A DNA stretch of 64,000 bases from Marsupella aquatica (GCA_973895155.1 OZ316895.1:1674001-1738000), one strand, 5' to 3'; shown: positions 32,271 to 44,725, numbered from the stretch's first letter. The notes: generated by a model not told the origin, from the letters alone. Translations and numbers: made by a program.

Positions 32271-34234
32271 GGACCACCAAAAGTTAGTAAAAGTTATTGT
32301 TAAATTTGAGTGAGTTACTCCATTCCTGAGTAATTGGAGAATCCTGTTTGCTGAATTTGACCTCTGACCTGTGCTTCGGTCCAATGAATCTCGCTTGATG
32401 AATCAGACCAATCAAAACATTGGAATGTGCAAAATTCTCAAAGAAATTTCAATCCAATGCTCTCGAGCAACTCAATTGTGCCAATTTTATGTACAATTGC
32501 CATCTCTCTCAAAATCTTACTGACAGCGATTGAGTTGTAGCCGTAGCTCACAATCGTGTTCCACAATTGAGTAACGACTTCATCCCCTGCAGTCATGCCA
32601 TGTTAAAGAGTCTGCTACGGTAATGCGAGTTTCTTAGTGAAAGGCCGTTTGGCACACACTCACGATGATTCCCTGTTCAGAACTAATCGAACACACGGGA
32701 GCAAGCAGCGCAATTCAATCATCCAATCCTAGCTATGTGAATCAGAATCATCAGCATCGGCAAGGTCCTCTGATGTTCCTCTGAAAGCCAGTGCGCAAGT
32801 GTGATCCCCAACGTACAAGAGGGGTACTACAAGATAAAAATCATGAAAGAGGCCGGAAAGATGATTGCAGTAAAATACAATTTTCATACTAAAGTTTGAC
32901 CAAGTCGGATAAATTTTGTTGAGATAACTACAGTAAGAAGCGAAATATGGGTGATAGTTGCGGTTGGAACCAATCGCGATTACTTAACTAAAACAAACTT
33001 AACTTAACAATATAACTTTTAACAATACAAACTTAACAATAACTTTTACTTAACTTAATAACATCTTCTCAATGTGTACCTATATTACTTGGTGTGTCCT
33101 TAGTTAGAGTCCTAGACGTCGCTTTTCATGTTGAGCAAAATAGAAAGTAGAAGAGCTCCCGAAACCACAAACTATTCAAATTCTGAGCTCAAGACACATT
33201 TCTTCTTGTTTTACTAGAGAGCTGAAGGCCCCTTCCAGTTCCCCTCAAAACGACACTTGACCTTCAAGTAGATATGTACTCTCTCGTTCTCAGTGGGCTT
33301 CCTTAAACAAAGACATAGACAAGAAGGTAACGCCATCTGTTCTCATTAGACTCTCCGATCTGTTTCCGTCTGTTAGCATCTCTGAAATAATCTCCTTGTC
33401 CAACACTTGCTATTCGAGTTGTGACGTTCAAAGAATGATTAGGATGTTCCGCAATCTCCGCAAAAATAGGGACAACCTCCCAAGTTGATTGCCTGGCCAA
33501 TCTAGCACTTTGGACAAGAGTTCACCTATCCCAGACTGTAAGGTTGAATTGCAAATAACAGAGAGCACAGAGTTCATAATTGAGTGTTCAGGAAAGATGG
33601 AAGAGGAGAAGAATCGAAAAGAGCACCTAGGCACAAACGAGACAGCAAGAAAATGGGTGACTTCATCGGGCTAAACGTATTGGCATGCAAAACGTCATGA
33701 ATACCGAATAGCAGTTGCCAGAGCTATCTGATTTAGGTGCAAAACAAAATTCCAAACGTCAACTACACAAAAATGACATTCAAAGCTTACAGAATCGTCA
33801 AAAGCTGACGACACTCATGGAGAGACACTGAGGACCACTACTTTGTGCATGGAGTCCCCGAACGACAAGAACAAACTCCTCACCATGACTTGACTAAGTG
33901 CTTGTGCATGTGTTGGCAGTCGTTTGTGACCTCGAGAATCTTCATTCAAAAGTGGACGACCCCGCTGCGACAAGAACTTACGGGACTGGCGGGTGAAAAA
34001 GCTTATGAAAAGTTAAGTTCCAAGTTTCTTGGCACTTAACTTTCTAGTTAAGTACTCGCCCAGCGAGTGAACCTAACTAGTGCTCCTTACTGACTTTAAC
34101 TATGACATTTAACTAAGCACACCACTTGAGCCGGCGGGAACCTACGCCTAGTTTTCTTTACACTTAACAATATTAGTCATAAACATAACTTTAGGTGGGA
34201 ACCCACCCAGCCTCTTTCTCTAACCAGTCAGAGG
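32271..34234. other. No supported gene; AT-rich low-complexity patch
   Basis: Around 32985-33070 a run of TAACTTAACAATA-like units occurs. ORFs at 33303-33674 overlap on both strands and show no family signal. Confidence 0.45.
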
Positions 34235-34905
34235 GAACAAATCAATCAATGCAGGGAAGGACCGAAGGAGCCACGAGGAATGTGCTGTGTTGAATTCGAC
34301 ATCGAAACAGTAGATAAGCTGCAATTTCCCCGTCTCTACCATGTCTAGGACTTACCTGCAGCTGCTACTCTCCTATGCAGCGAGAGCCGAACTGTACAAA
34401 GGGTAGAGACATCTTCTGAGATTAAAAAAAAGAGACCCTGCACAGCAACGCGGCGAGGAATTGCACGGTTGTAGAAATGTTCTTGTTGAAATATTATGTT
34501 CTCACTGGACAGGAATCTCGGCACGTGGTAGAAAATAACAACATTCAATTGACAGCATGTTAAAAGGAACAAGACTTTAGGCACATGGCCGGTAGCCAAT
34601 CTCCCAGAGTACAAGAGCAACAAATGGTTCAGAGAAGCAGCCACTCGCAACACGCAGGAAGACAAGATTGTATCCGACTGCAAGATAGCTTACAGTGAAA
34701 GGACCTCAGAACTGGGGCTCGCCTAGTCCAGCGGTACAGCAAGGCAGTATGTTTCTCGAACGAGTCTCCAGAGGTAGAACCCATCAATTGATGCAACCAA
34801 AGGGCTGAAGGAGCCACGAGGAATGTGGTGTGTTGATAAGCTGCAATTTTACCTCCATCTGCCATTGTCCTATTCGAGCGCGGCGAGAGCCGAACGGTAC
34901 AAGGG
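34235..34905. repeat. Duplicated upstream/leader sequence of the ankyrin gene, with repeat R4 copy 2 between
   Basis: 34235-34395 and 34770-34905 share GAAGGAGCCACGAGGAATGTG, GATAAGCTGCAATTT and GCGAGAGCCGAACxGTACAA. The second copy is directly before the ankyrin ORF, so it is probably promoter or 5' UTR. Between them 34400-34730 is the second copy of repeat R4 (31880-32270). The arrangement suggests segmental duplication of the gene's 5' region. Confidence 0.7.
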
Positions 34906-34967
34906 GGTCCCAAGTGAGCCTCTCCTCACGACACAGAACTTTCTTCCACTACATTTCTACAGAATCC

Positions 34968-37900
34968 ATGGCAGATTCGCAAGAACGCACGGGTCGCGAG
35001 GCGCTGAAGGACGAAATGGACACTGACCTCAAGGACTGGGATGACGATTGTCTCCTCGAGATCATGCGGCCCTTGAAAGAGGATTGTAGCCTCTTGAACG
35101 ACCGGCGGGCAGCTGTGCTTCATCTGGATACAGATCCGGAAGAACGCACCGGTGGCAACTCGCTGAAGGACGAACTTGACGCGGAACTCAAGGACTTGGC
35201 TGGCGATTGTATTAAGGTCATGCGGCTCTTGAAAGATGATTCGAGCCTCTTGAAAGAGCGGGCGTTAGCTGTGCTTCATCTGGGTGTAAGCAGAGGCTGC
35301 ATCGAAATCGTGGAGCAAGTTGTCAAGTTCTGCAGGGGAGAAGACAACCTCGGTGGCAGGTCAGAAAAGGATAAGCAAAGTGTCGAGTTTTCAACAGACG
35401 AAGAAATCATTGCTTTAAGTGGCAACGAAGACGCATCCACAGGAGCCCCAGATGAGTTTCACACCAAGGCAGACTGTAAGATCGAAACCAGCGGTGCTGA
35501 TTCTTTTCATTCTGAAGATGATGCTATTCGCGTGGCACCGGACAAAGGTACTAGTAGCCATCTTTTAAGCTTGACCAATGATCTTGCCTTGCTGGATAGC
35601 GAAGTTGACGAAATGAAAGTCCTCGACTTTGATGAACTGTTAATGGCAAAGTATTTGTACTCTGGTCCCGCTCGCGAATTGGACGCACGGGCAGTGGCAC
35701 TAGTAAACGGAAACCTTGATGTCCTTGCTTTACTCTTAAGTAAGACACGGAGCGTTTCCCTGATTGACCGCCGCAGGGACCAAATTAGGAAAATCACGGA
35801 AGGAGTTGTTGAGAGGATCAAAGGAGACTCTCGTTCTCTGAGAGTCTGCCAAAGAATCTTCGATGCGTGGAGGAACGACCGGGAATTCAATTTTCTCTTC
35901 TGGGATTTTGATCTCTGTAAAGAGCGAGTATCAGAGTACCTGTTTCACTTTCTGTTCACCATTCGACGTCAGGGGGACCGATGGGGCCCTTCGAGAGAAG
36001 CAGAGCTCATTCTAAAGTGCTTGTGGCGGCAGGTTTGGGAGTACCAGACTCCACCAGGGGAAGACCCACTTTGGCAGTCGCTCTTGAAGCTCCATGATGC
36101 GCAGGGGAGAACCCCATTCCATGTTGCGGTGGATACGAGGTCAGTAGACGCTTTCGGGGAGCTGTACCGTAATTTCCCACTGAGCGATCAACTAAGAGTC
36201 TTTGAATTTGCAATGAAGCTACCTGATGGTTTAGGCCGAACGGTTTGGCACCGACACATCGTACTAGGCTACCGGGAGAGGGGGATCCCATCAGACATCC
36301 TTAGTATGCGCCGGAATTGGGAGCTCAGAAACATGCACGAGCGGTTCGCCGAAGCGTGCTGGAGGCAGAACATAGATTATCCCTTTTTTTTCGACCTGAA
36401 GACAAATACCCACGCTTACGGAACGCTTTGGCAACAGCCGATGGAGGATCCCGTTCTCTGTTTGCAACGGCTGGGGATAGATGTGTATCTTGAATCGAAT
36501 GATGTCTCTGCAGAGAATGGCTTTGGATGGACGAGAGATATTTATCTTACAACCCCTCTCCACAGCGCAATTATGCACGAGAGCGAATTAATCTATTACG
36601 GAAGCAAGACATTCTCCCCACAAGATACTCCCTTCCATGGGTACCAATATGGCGACTTAGATACGTTAGAGCTTGCGACTCTGAGAGGCCAAGTGGAGAC
36701 GGTGAAACTGCTACTTCATGTGAGTACCAGACCTTTATCCACTCTTGGTTATTGCAATTGTGAGGGACTTTGATTGCTCTTTCAAGTTATTATCGTTGAC
36801 ATTTTCTGGGCTCTGTGACCAGTTGCAAATGGCGCATTCTTTGCAATTCTTTCATATTTGAAGATTGTCATTCTGTTAAAACCATAAACAGGGTCTAAAG
36901 TTTAGTGCATGATTTCCTGAAGTTTTTATCCCGCTGAATGTAATAATGAACATGTAGGATCTTGTGTTCTAGTCTGCTGAACAGGGCCTCCAAAAAAGAG
37001 GGCAAAATTCTGAAGGGGGAAGAAATTCTAAGTATGGATGGCTTGGACTCTGGAAACAACTTCAATATCCTGGCCGGGGGAAAAATTCTCAGTATGGATG
37101 GCTAGCCGGAAAATGGGCACATGAAGAATATTCTCATCGTCTTCCTTCACCAAGCATTCATATTGCTGCAAGTTCTGGTAACTATGAGCTCTTGAAAGCT
37201 TTTGTAGAGTCCAAAATATGTGATCCATACATTGAAGACACCCACAAACGCACTGTTCTTCATGCTGTCCTGGACCCCAGCGATCTCACAATTAAGGGTC
37301 ATTTACTTGACTTTGTGAATGTCAAGTACATTAGACCAAATTATCTGGGGACCCCAGCATATGAGAGTGCCATTGTTGAGAGACAAGGATGCATCAACCT
37401 CTTGTTACAGTGTGGATGTGACATCTTCAAGGTCGACAAGAATGGGCAAGCTCCGTACCCAAAAGGTAGCTTGAGCACCCACAAGGACTTCCTTTCATGG
37501 TGGTATGACAGGCAATTGAAGGAGTTTACTGCAAGTCAAAATGCCATGAGTTTTGCTACAAATGCAATTTCAGTCATGGCAACATTGGTTGCAACAGCAT
37601 CATATGTGGGACCATTGCAGCCCCCACTTGGCTATAGTAGTGGAGATGGGCCTAATCAAATACAAGCCAAGTACATATGGGTGAGAATTTTTATTGTTTG
37701 TGATACACTGTCCTTCTATCTAGCAATTGCTGCCATTACTTTTTCTCTGATTCCTGCGCTTCCAATGCCACAACAGCCAATGGCAGCCGAATTAGAAAGA
37801 ACTCGTGGGATGATCATCTTGGCAGTTGCAACCCTTTTCCCATCCATTGTTTGTATACTCTTAGCTTTTGCTGCAGGTTCTGTTGTTGTGATAAGTGCCA

Positions 37901-38250
37901 ATGGTATATCATCACTTGGAGGAGATTTGACAATTATCACAGCTTCCATAGGTGGTGCCATTTGTTTGATAGGTTTTCTCTTGCTGTTTATTCGGTTGTT
38001 GGGGATTGTTTTTCCTAGAACTCAGTGGGTCAGGAAAATGTATGATGTAACATCTGTTCTTCCCCAAAGGGGATTTACTTTTGTGCGGGTCACAAGGAAA
38101 ATCCGTAGGGTTAGGAAGAAAATCCGGAGGGTTAGGAGGAAAATCCATTTAAGAAATGCATTTGGTGGATGGATAGAATCCTGGGACTGTACCCGGAAAT
38201 TTGAACAAAGCAATGAGACTGGAACATCTGAGAGTGAAATCTCAGACTAG
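34968..38250 (+). CDS. Ankyrin-type membrane protein with C-terminal PGG domain (ACD6-like)
   Basis: Two exons, 34968-36719 and 36985-38250, joined in phase 0 at LLLH (donor GTGAGT, acceptor AACAG), giving about 1005 residues. ATG 34968 (MADSQERTG) is preferred over the open codons upstream because those overlap the duplicated leader. The N-terminus has two tandem ~55-residue units (QERTGREALKDEMD, EERTGGNSLKDELD). Degenerate ankyrin-like segments follow (RTPFHVAVDT, ELATLRGQVETVKLLLH, PSIHIAASSGNYELLKAFVE, ESAIVERQGCINLLLQCGCD). The C-terminus is a PGG-type region with four helices at about residues 777-797, 817-843, 859-882 and 899-927, starting AISVMATLVATASYVG. A basic tail follows with repeated KIRRVRK. 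Plant PGG ankyrin proteins act at membranes in defence and stress signalling. The role here is inferred only from family. Exon 2 starts with a short duplicated motif (KYGWLGLW, QYGWLAGKW). Confidence 0.85.
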
Positions 38251-38289
38251 CTACCTTTTGTAGTGTTTTGAGACATTGTTTTTACGTCC

Positions 38290-38295
38290 AATAAA
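38290..38295 (+). other. Candidate polyadenylation signal of the ankyrin gene
   Basis: AATAAA lies 40 bases after the stop codon. A second CAATAAAG occurs at about 38740 in the duplicated 3' segment. Confidence 0.5.
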
Positions 38296-38438
38296 GTTGA
38301 ATGTGTACTTCAAAGATTTTGGACTAGTCTGGGAGAAAGATCTACAGATCATTGCAAGAAGGCTTCATATTGACACTTGTCAAGAGCCTATCACTTGAAG
38401 AAAGGTACACAGTGAGAGTGAAGGCTTCATGGTATAGA

Positions 38439-38830
38439 TATGACAATTATCACAGCTTTCATAGGTGGTGCCATTTGTTTAGAAGCTTTCTCTTGCTGTC
38501 TATTCGGTTGCCGGGATTGTTTTTCCTAGAATTAGGCAGGTCAGGAAACTTTATGATTTAACATCTGTTTTCTCCAGAGTGGAATTACTTTTGTGTGGGT
38601 AAGGAGGAATGTCAACAATTTAAGAACTGCATTTGCCAAATGGATAAAATCCTGGAATTGTACCCTGATATTCAGACACCAATGAGACTGAAATAGCAGA
38701 CTAGCTACCCTTTGTATAGTCTTGAGACAATTTTCACTTGCAATAAAGTTGTGTACTTCAAAGCTTTTTGGACTTGTCTGCAAGAAATATGTACAGATTT
38801 CAAGAAGGCTTCATATTGATACTTGTCAAG
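38439..38830 (+). pseudogene. Tandem duplicate of the 3' end of the ankyrin/PGG gene
   Basis: Repeats the end of exon 2 and the 3' UTR (37929-38390). Shared blocks: GACAATTATCACAGCTT, ATAGGTGGTGCCATTTG, TCTATTCGGTTG, GGGATTGTTTTTCCTAGAA, ACATCTGTT, then the UTR sequences TTGAGACA, AATAAAGTTG and CAAGAAGGCTTCATATTGA. Reading frames are broken, so it is a non-coding relic of a local duplication. The four-helix region is only partly represented. Confidence 0.85.
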
Positions 38831-38963
38831 AGGCTCTTTGAGTAATAAAGGTTCATGTGACAGTGATGTAAAGGCTTCTTCATATTGGCACTTTTAGATC
38901 TAAGAAAACAATTCTTAGATAAGCAAGCACACATTGAATAAAAGGTTTTCATTTCTTTTTTTA

Positions 38964-39401
38964 AGAGGTGGGGATTAAAACATCAATAAGAAATTAAAAT
39001 TGGTTGATGAAAATAGAGACACTCTTCTTTGTACAGCAGGTGATTGCTTGAATTCCTAAGTCTAGTTCAAGGACAGCTATCATTCTGAGTATTTAAGATT
39101 TTAGTATATATACACTGCAAGCTGCTAAATTTTCTTACTAGAGATGACTTAGTAGATTGTAATGGTGCTCACCAACATGGTGAGGACATGCCATGCTTTC
39201 ATGCAAACTTCCCTATAAAGCATAAAAGCCTTCAGGACTAAGGCTCTATACTTGCATTTAAGAGTAATACATTAATATGCTTGAAGGCTATATTTTAAGT
39301 TTTGCTTTTTGCTTTTTCTTGGGTAATGAACTACATATTATGACTTGCAGTATTATGACTTGCAGTATTGAAAAAATTGCACCGTCCTACAGTCAGGTAC
39401 C
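38964..39401 (+). repeat. Dispersed repeat R3, copy 2
   Basis: Second copy of the sequence at 22864-23286, same orientation. Contains a local doubling of TATTATGACTTGCAG near 39337-39366 that copy 1 lacks. Confidence 0.75.
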
Positions 39402-41345
39402 CCTTTTCGGTTTGATGCTCAGTACTGAGGCTTTAGTTTAATTTATAGCAGTTCATTGCACCCCCAGGCTTTTTGTCTCATTAGTGTGCTTAGGGTTTCT
39501 GTTGTTTTCTCTCCTTTATTGGGTCTCTTTCCTCTGACACCATGTCTCTGATTAGGCCTTTTTTTGCTCTTTCACAGTGTTATATATCTCCCTGTGGGAG
39601 TATATGTAGACTTACATGTGCAATTGAGTGCATATAAAAAAGGTTATAGTCAATAACACCAATTTTGGGAATAGCAGTATATTGGTTAAATTCCAGTTTT
39701 TGCTAAATATAATCTAATTTATCATCTTTAATTAAATTAATCAAATTAATTGATAATGAAGTTTAGAACATCATTAAACTACACACCAAGAATAAATAAT
39801 GATCTTTGAGTGATATTGCTTTGACATCCATAGTGGGATAGAATCATGTAGAACCAACTTATCAATACAACAACCTAAATGTAATAATTCACACATCTTT
39901 TTACATAAACATGAATGTAATTAAATGAGTTAATACATATTTACATCAATTTATGTACTTAGTGACACTTATGTCGTCGGGGTGGAGCACAGGGAAGCAA
40001 CAAACCCAAGCTAGGATTGTGTATCCGGACCAGTCTAACTTCTCCCTTGATGAGTGTCGTGTTTGGTTTAAGAGGAGCAATCTACGCTTTAGAACTTGTT
40101 AACTATCCTCTTTCGAGGGAACCCTTCGAATCTATAGCCCTAGGTTACAAGGCTTTACACAAGTGAACACACTACCAATATTAATAGCTATGACCCTTAC
40201 ACTACTACTACTGTATGGAAAGCCCCTCGGAGATTCAAAGTCCGACTTACCCACAATTGATCAAAAAGGGGCACCATGCAAGGTACGGATTACTATGCGG
40301 AAAGCATGGCTGTGCATAGTTCTTGTTATCCTAACCTTTGGTTTTGGAGTCCTTTTTACGGGCTTCCAAACCCGGCGTCCTATCATGATGGTATCGGGAC
40401 CAAGAATAGAACCTTGAGTTTGGTCTAGGTTTAGCCTGGACATCCACTCAAAGCACTCTGCTTCATCCGGACCTCCACCAGGTACCTCCCTCCTCTAGTC
40501 TGACCATGGGGTCACAAGACGGTACATAATGGCGGGGGTGAGCTTTTTAATAGTGTCCAAACCACCCAGGGGATAGGAAAAAAGAGGAGACAGACTACCT
40601 CTTTTCCCTCCGCTACCCCCGAGAAGCTTGCATCTTGCTAAGGCAACACGTAAAGGGCCTCAGTCTAATGTGTAATTCCACTGAACTCGGGTGGGAGGTA
40701 GAACTTGAGAGCTTAATTCGCTAAGCTTCTACATCTACCTTGTTATTGCAGCTCTTCATCGTTGCTCCTATTGGAGGCAAGACACACAACCACGAAACGA
40801 TATAACTTATCCGACCTTGACACTGGTTCGGACTACTCTCCTATTGTCACTATTGTAGTATCCGAACCTCACTTCCTCAATGATAATCTCCACTAGGAAT
40901 TCAACAAAGACTGATCGACTCATCAGAACGGGGAAAGAACATTTGCATATCAATGTAGACCTGCTTACAAGATTGCACACCATGACATAACTGAATAATG
41001 TCCCCCCTCATCGCTTTGGACCAAGGGTTTAAATACTTTACAATTTGTCCTAAGAATGGGGCAATGGCCGCTGTGATCCTAACAAGCTACTCTCCTTTTC
41101 CTAACCTAGTCCTATTCATCAATTCTTCCACCTCCTTGTAAAATAGGCGACATCCCTAATTCTCTTTTGTGTGTAGCCTCCCATCACCCACCAATTGTGG
41201 TATTCCTCGTAAATGTTAGGACCCCCACTCGTCCTCAAGCTCAATCTCCTTGTCTATGGTGTCAGGGTTGGGTTGGTACACCAAAAGATACGCCTGAGTT
41301 GGAGCTGGTGGTCCTCCGCATCTAATTATGGGGTCCTCCCCCTTC
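39402..41345. other. No supported gene; repeat-like DNA of unknown class
   Basis: AT-rich to about 39950, then more balanced composition. A small hydrophobic ORF at 40163-40417 has no recognisable relative. It may be the remains of an old retroelement, given the solo LTR and decayed ORF that follow, but I see no LTR pair. Confidence 0.4.
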
Positions 41346-41638
41346 TGTTAGGAATTGACTCGAGTTCCTGACTTAGTTTATTTGGCCTTACTAGGGTTAG
41401 TTAACCCTAGATTACATTAGGATAAGATCCGCTTTGTTTAGGCCCACTCATCTTGGCCCCCTTGGGGGGTATAGGCTGGAGGGAGACCACTATCTCCCTC
41501 ATTCTTCACATGTACTCTCATTTGCTATGGAGCCTTCAAGAGTTTCTCCACTCGGGGTGTCTCGTCGGTGTAGCGTCTGATTGAGTGTCTCTCATGTTTC
41601 CGCATTGCTGTCTAGTCCGGAGCTGACGGTTTCTTACA
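41346..41638 (+). mobile_element. Solo LTR (second LTR family)
   Basis: 293 bp starting TGTTAGGAATTG and ending TTTCTTACA, flanked by a perfect 5-bp duplication CCTTC (41341-41345 and 41639-41643). No internal region follows, so the element was reduced to one LTR by recombination. Its 5' end matches 7341-7447 and its 3' end matches 51261-51327. Confidence 0.9.
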
Positions 41639-42035
41639 CCTTCAAGAACTCGATGTCAATTAATAGATTGTACATTCAAGCGGCTACTGGCCCCGCCCGG
41701 CTAAACAACTTTCACATATATAATCATACCTTTACACTTTATTTCCCCATTAAGATCTACATCAATCGCCTGCTCGTCCGGATCAATTCACTACTTCAAT
41801 TAAGGAATGCGCAAAACAGTACCACCTAAAGTAGCAGGGATCCCTAAGTGACTACCCAAAAGGATACTAACGGGTAAGGGCATATCCATCAACTAAGCTG
41901 AGCCAGAAGGTTTCATATATGGTGGGTCGTCGTTATGTTGGGGCAGCCACATTCTAACCCGGGGATTGTGCTGCCATATTGAGTGATACACAGCTATGGG
42001 ATTGGTCTCTAGTTGTAGACCAAACCCGTCCTCAT

Positions 42036-44600
42036 CTAGAGCTCCTTGAAGAACTGATGTGGCATCCAAAATACTGCAAGTCCAGAATAATTCCCTAATC
42101 TATAATTATGTACACCTGTATGTACACTCTCTTCTAACCATCTAATTACATTCTCCATAGGAGTTACCCTTTCCCAAAATGAAGTCTTTTCCCAAATGCC
42201 TAAGAGTAAATCAGTCGGATTAAAGGGGAATTCGTCAGTTTGGATAGTATCCCCTGCACAGGCCACTGCGGCTAGATCCCAACTAATGAATAAAAGTGAG
42301 TCATGGCAATGTGACTGAATTGGGGTAATACCAAAAGATTTACAAAACTCATCCACTCATTGGATACTACAAGGTGAGAGGTGAAGTAGGGGTTGAAGAT
42401 CACACGCATTTCGTTCCTCACCATACCGTGCCATCTTACTGTCTGAAGGAAGGTGACCAGACGAGGTTCCAAGCGTATACTTCCCACAATTGAGTGACTC
42501 AGATTTACCTCGTTGCCCAGGATTCCATAATCACCTTCACTAAATTGAAGACCTTCCTATGTACGAGTCCTAAACTATGAAACCAATGAAGCTTTCGTAT
42601 CGGGCAGTCGAGATACGTGGTATTTGCATATGCCATCAACGATATGTAATGAGGGTGGTCAGTGTGCTCTCTCCCCAATTTGGACAGCAAGATTTGCATG
42701 ACTATGTTGTTGGCCCTCCCTCCTAATCTAAAGTATAAGTCTTCGGGTTGGGTGAAGCCTATGGCTCCTAACCACTCAAAGAAGGGCATCATGAACCTGA
42801 TTTGCATTGGGATGTTGTACCATATCTTCTCACAATCATCCAGACAAATGGCCCTCTTGTTGATTCCTGCTGCAGCCAAAATAATATGAAGGGTTTCTAA
42901 ACCCATAGCTTCATATACTTCTATAGCATTCCAGGATGCTATCTTTTGTCCCGTAAATATCTTCCACGAGTTCAAGCTCACCTTCTTGAGTTGCTCCAGC
43001 TTCCTCTTGTGCACCGGATCTGCTAATGCCTCCTTTAATGATGAAGCTACGTGACAGCTTCATCTCTCAAGCTCTGCACCCGTCTGCACCTCTAGATCCC
43101 AGGCTTCATAGGTATCTTTTGAAATCCAAACTACCTTACTGCATTGCTGAATAAGCTCCTTACTGGCTACGTCCTACAGCCATTTCTTCCTCTCCCTCTT
43201 CCTTCTTTCTTGAACACCTTCTTCCAACGCAACAACGTATGCTTGCTTCTCCTCTAATTGCCTCCGTAACTTGTGGGTGGTCTTCTCAGCTTCTTGGAAC
43301 TTTCCCTCACACTCCAAAGCCCCCAGTCTGGCTAAAGCCTCCTTTTCAGCGAGTATCTCTGCGGTTTTCCCTCACTTTGCCAACTGGTCGGACAACCGGA
43401 TTGCCAATTGTGCTCCTTCTCCTACTCTCTACTCCAATCCTTCAATTGTTTGGCCCGTTCGCTGAGAGCTCATAGAGCTTCTGCTCCTCCCTTGCTCTAT
43501 GCATCTGAATTTAAGGGTGCTTCCCCCTCCTCTTCCTCCTCGTCATCTTTGAAGTCCTCCTCATCGTACTCTGGTGCATCCACATTGATGTTGGTGGTGG
43601 ATCCCAATGCGGTCCCCACTTGTACGTCCACTGGGCCTCTACTTGATCTTCTCTTTCGGACTCTTCCGAGTCCAAATCATCCAACGGAGCTCTATTGGGT
43701 GACTCTTCGATATCGAATATATTGTATACTATTACTCCCATCTGATAAGCTATGAGCAAGGAGAATTTTGGACACCCCTTCAAATCGATCACTCGGGGGT
43801 TTCACTTCCACAAAAATGGCATATCACGTGCGACGAAGGATAGGGTCATTTTATTGGTTGTAAGGGAAGACTTAAGAATTTTTGTAGAAGAACAATAGGG
43901 TCTTTTAAATTCAATTTTGATACTTATAAGAACATCAGGGCCTTTTTAATCCAATTTTTGGAATATTCCAACTTTATATGGGTTAAAAAATAATATTTTT
44001 TTACTTACATTTTAGGGGGTCCAGGCCTAAAAACGTCGCAAGTGATGGGGAGGTCCCCATGTAGTGAGACCCCCGAGATTGATCATCGTGGATACACTTG
44101 CCTTCCATAATTGAAGAGGATGGAGACATCCGACAAACAAAGCCCTTGCGATAGCAATTCTTGGTAACGTAGCGTGATGGTATCCACTCTTGACCATCAC
44201 CCACTTGGTGCAAAACTCTATGAAGTTCCAGTACTCCTTCTGATGGATGGCTCCATATTGCATATTTCCCCTGGCTATTCGGACCTTTGTTTGTTGCAAG
44301 AAGGACGCCACGCCCTCTATCTTGATTGGGTCTATTTGGTACGAAAGCAGCAACCCTCCCACTCCTAAGAGTGCAAACATTTTGCACAGCTTTGGGTTGG
44401 AGAAAGTTAAAGTTTTCCCCTTGTATGTGATGAACATAGCGTTGGGTGACATTGTCACCTTAGTAATCTGCGAGCAGATTTCACCTGCCCGAGCGGTTGA
44501 TAGATAGCGGTCCATTTGGACCATGCCATAAACTCTGGCCCTGTCCAGAATTTCTCGACTCTCCTCGATGCACTATACCTCTGCAATGGAGTTGCGGATC
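42036..44600 (-). pseudogene. Decayed coding region of an unrecognised protein, split by a MITE
   Basis: Reading down the minus strand, fragments join into one protein-like sequence. First comes a globular part, about 44600-44078 (REILDRARVYGMVQMDRYLS, AGEICSQITK, KEYWNFIEFCTKWVMVKSGY). After the MITE 43792-44077 the frame continues (TMI, then LKGCPKFSLLIAYQMG) into an acidic segment. Next, in a shifted frame with TAG stops, is a coiled-coil segment (about 43470-43170: HKLRRQLEEKQAY, VQERRKRERKKW). The longest clean block is 42505-43014 (GLETLHIILAAAGINKRAIC, MRFMMPFFEWLGAIGF-like, LDCPIRKLHWFHSLGLVHRK). It ends with out-of-frame pieces down to 42036 (WMPHQFFKEL). At least three frame changes and several stops. 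I do not recognise the family. The repeat-rich setting hints at a transposon-borne ORF, but a dead host gene is equally possible. Confidence 0.55.
43792..44077. mobile_element. hAT-like MITE, copy 3 (inside the unknown decayed ORF)
   Basis: Ends CTCGGGGGTTTCACTT and AGTGAGACCCCCGAG. The 8-bp duplication is ATCGATCA (43784-43791) against ATTGATCA (44078-44085). It is a close match to copy 1 in the opposite orientation, over nearly the whole 286 bp. Confidence 0.92.
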
Positions 44601-44725
44601 TTCTCTTCCAAAGAAGGAGCTCCCTTATTGTTCCTAGTCGGGGTTCTCCGCTCTCCGTGTTCCTGTTGCCTCCATTTTGCTTGATGAAACTAGTAGTGAG
44701 ATTAGGGGAGTGAGCGGATCGTTGC

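Noticed and set aside
40163-40417. Small hydrophobic ORF
   Set aside because: Short, with Leu-rich codons from a simple CTACTACTACTACT stretch; no relative known.
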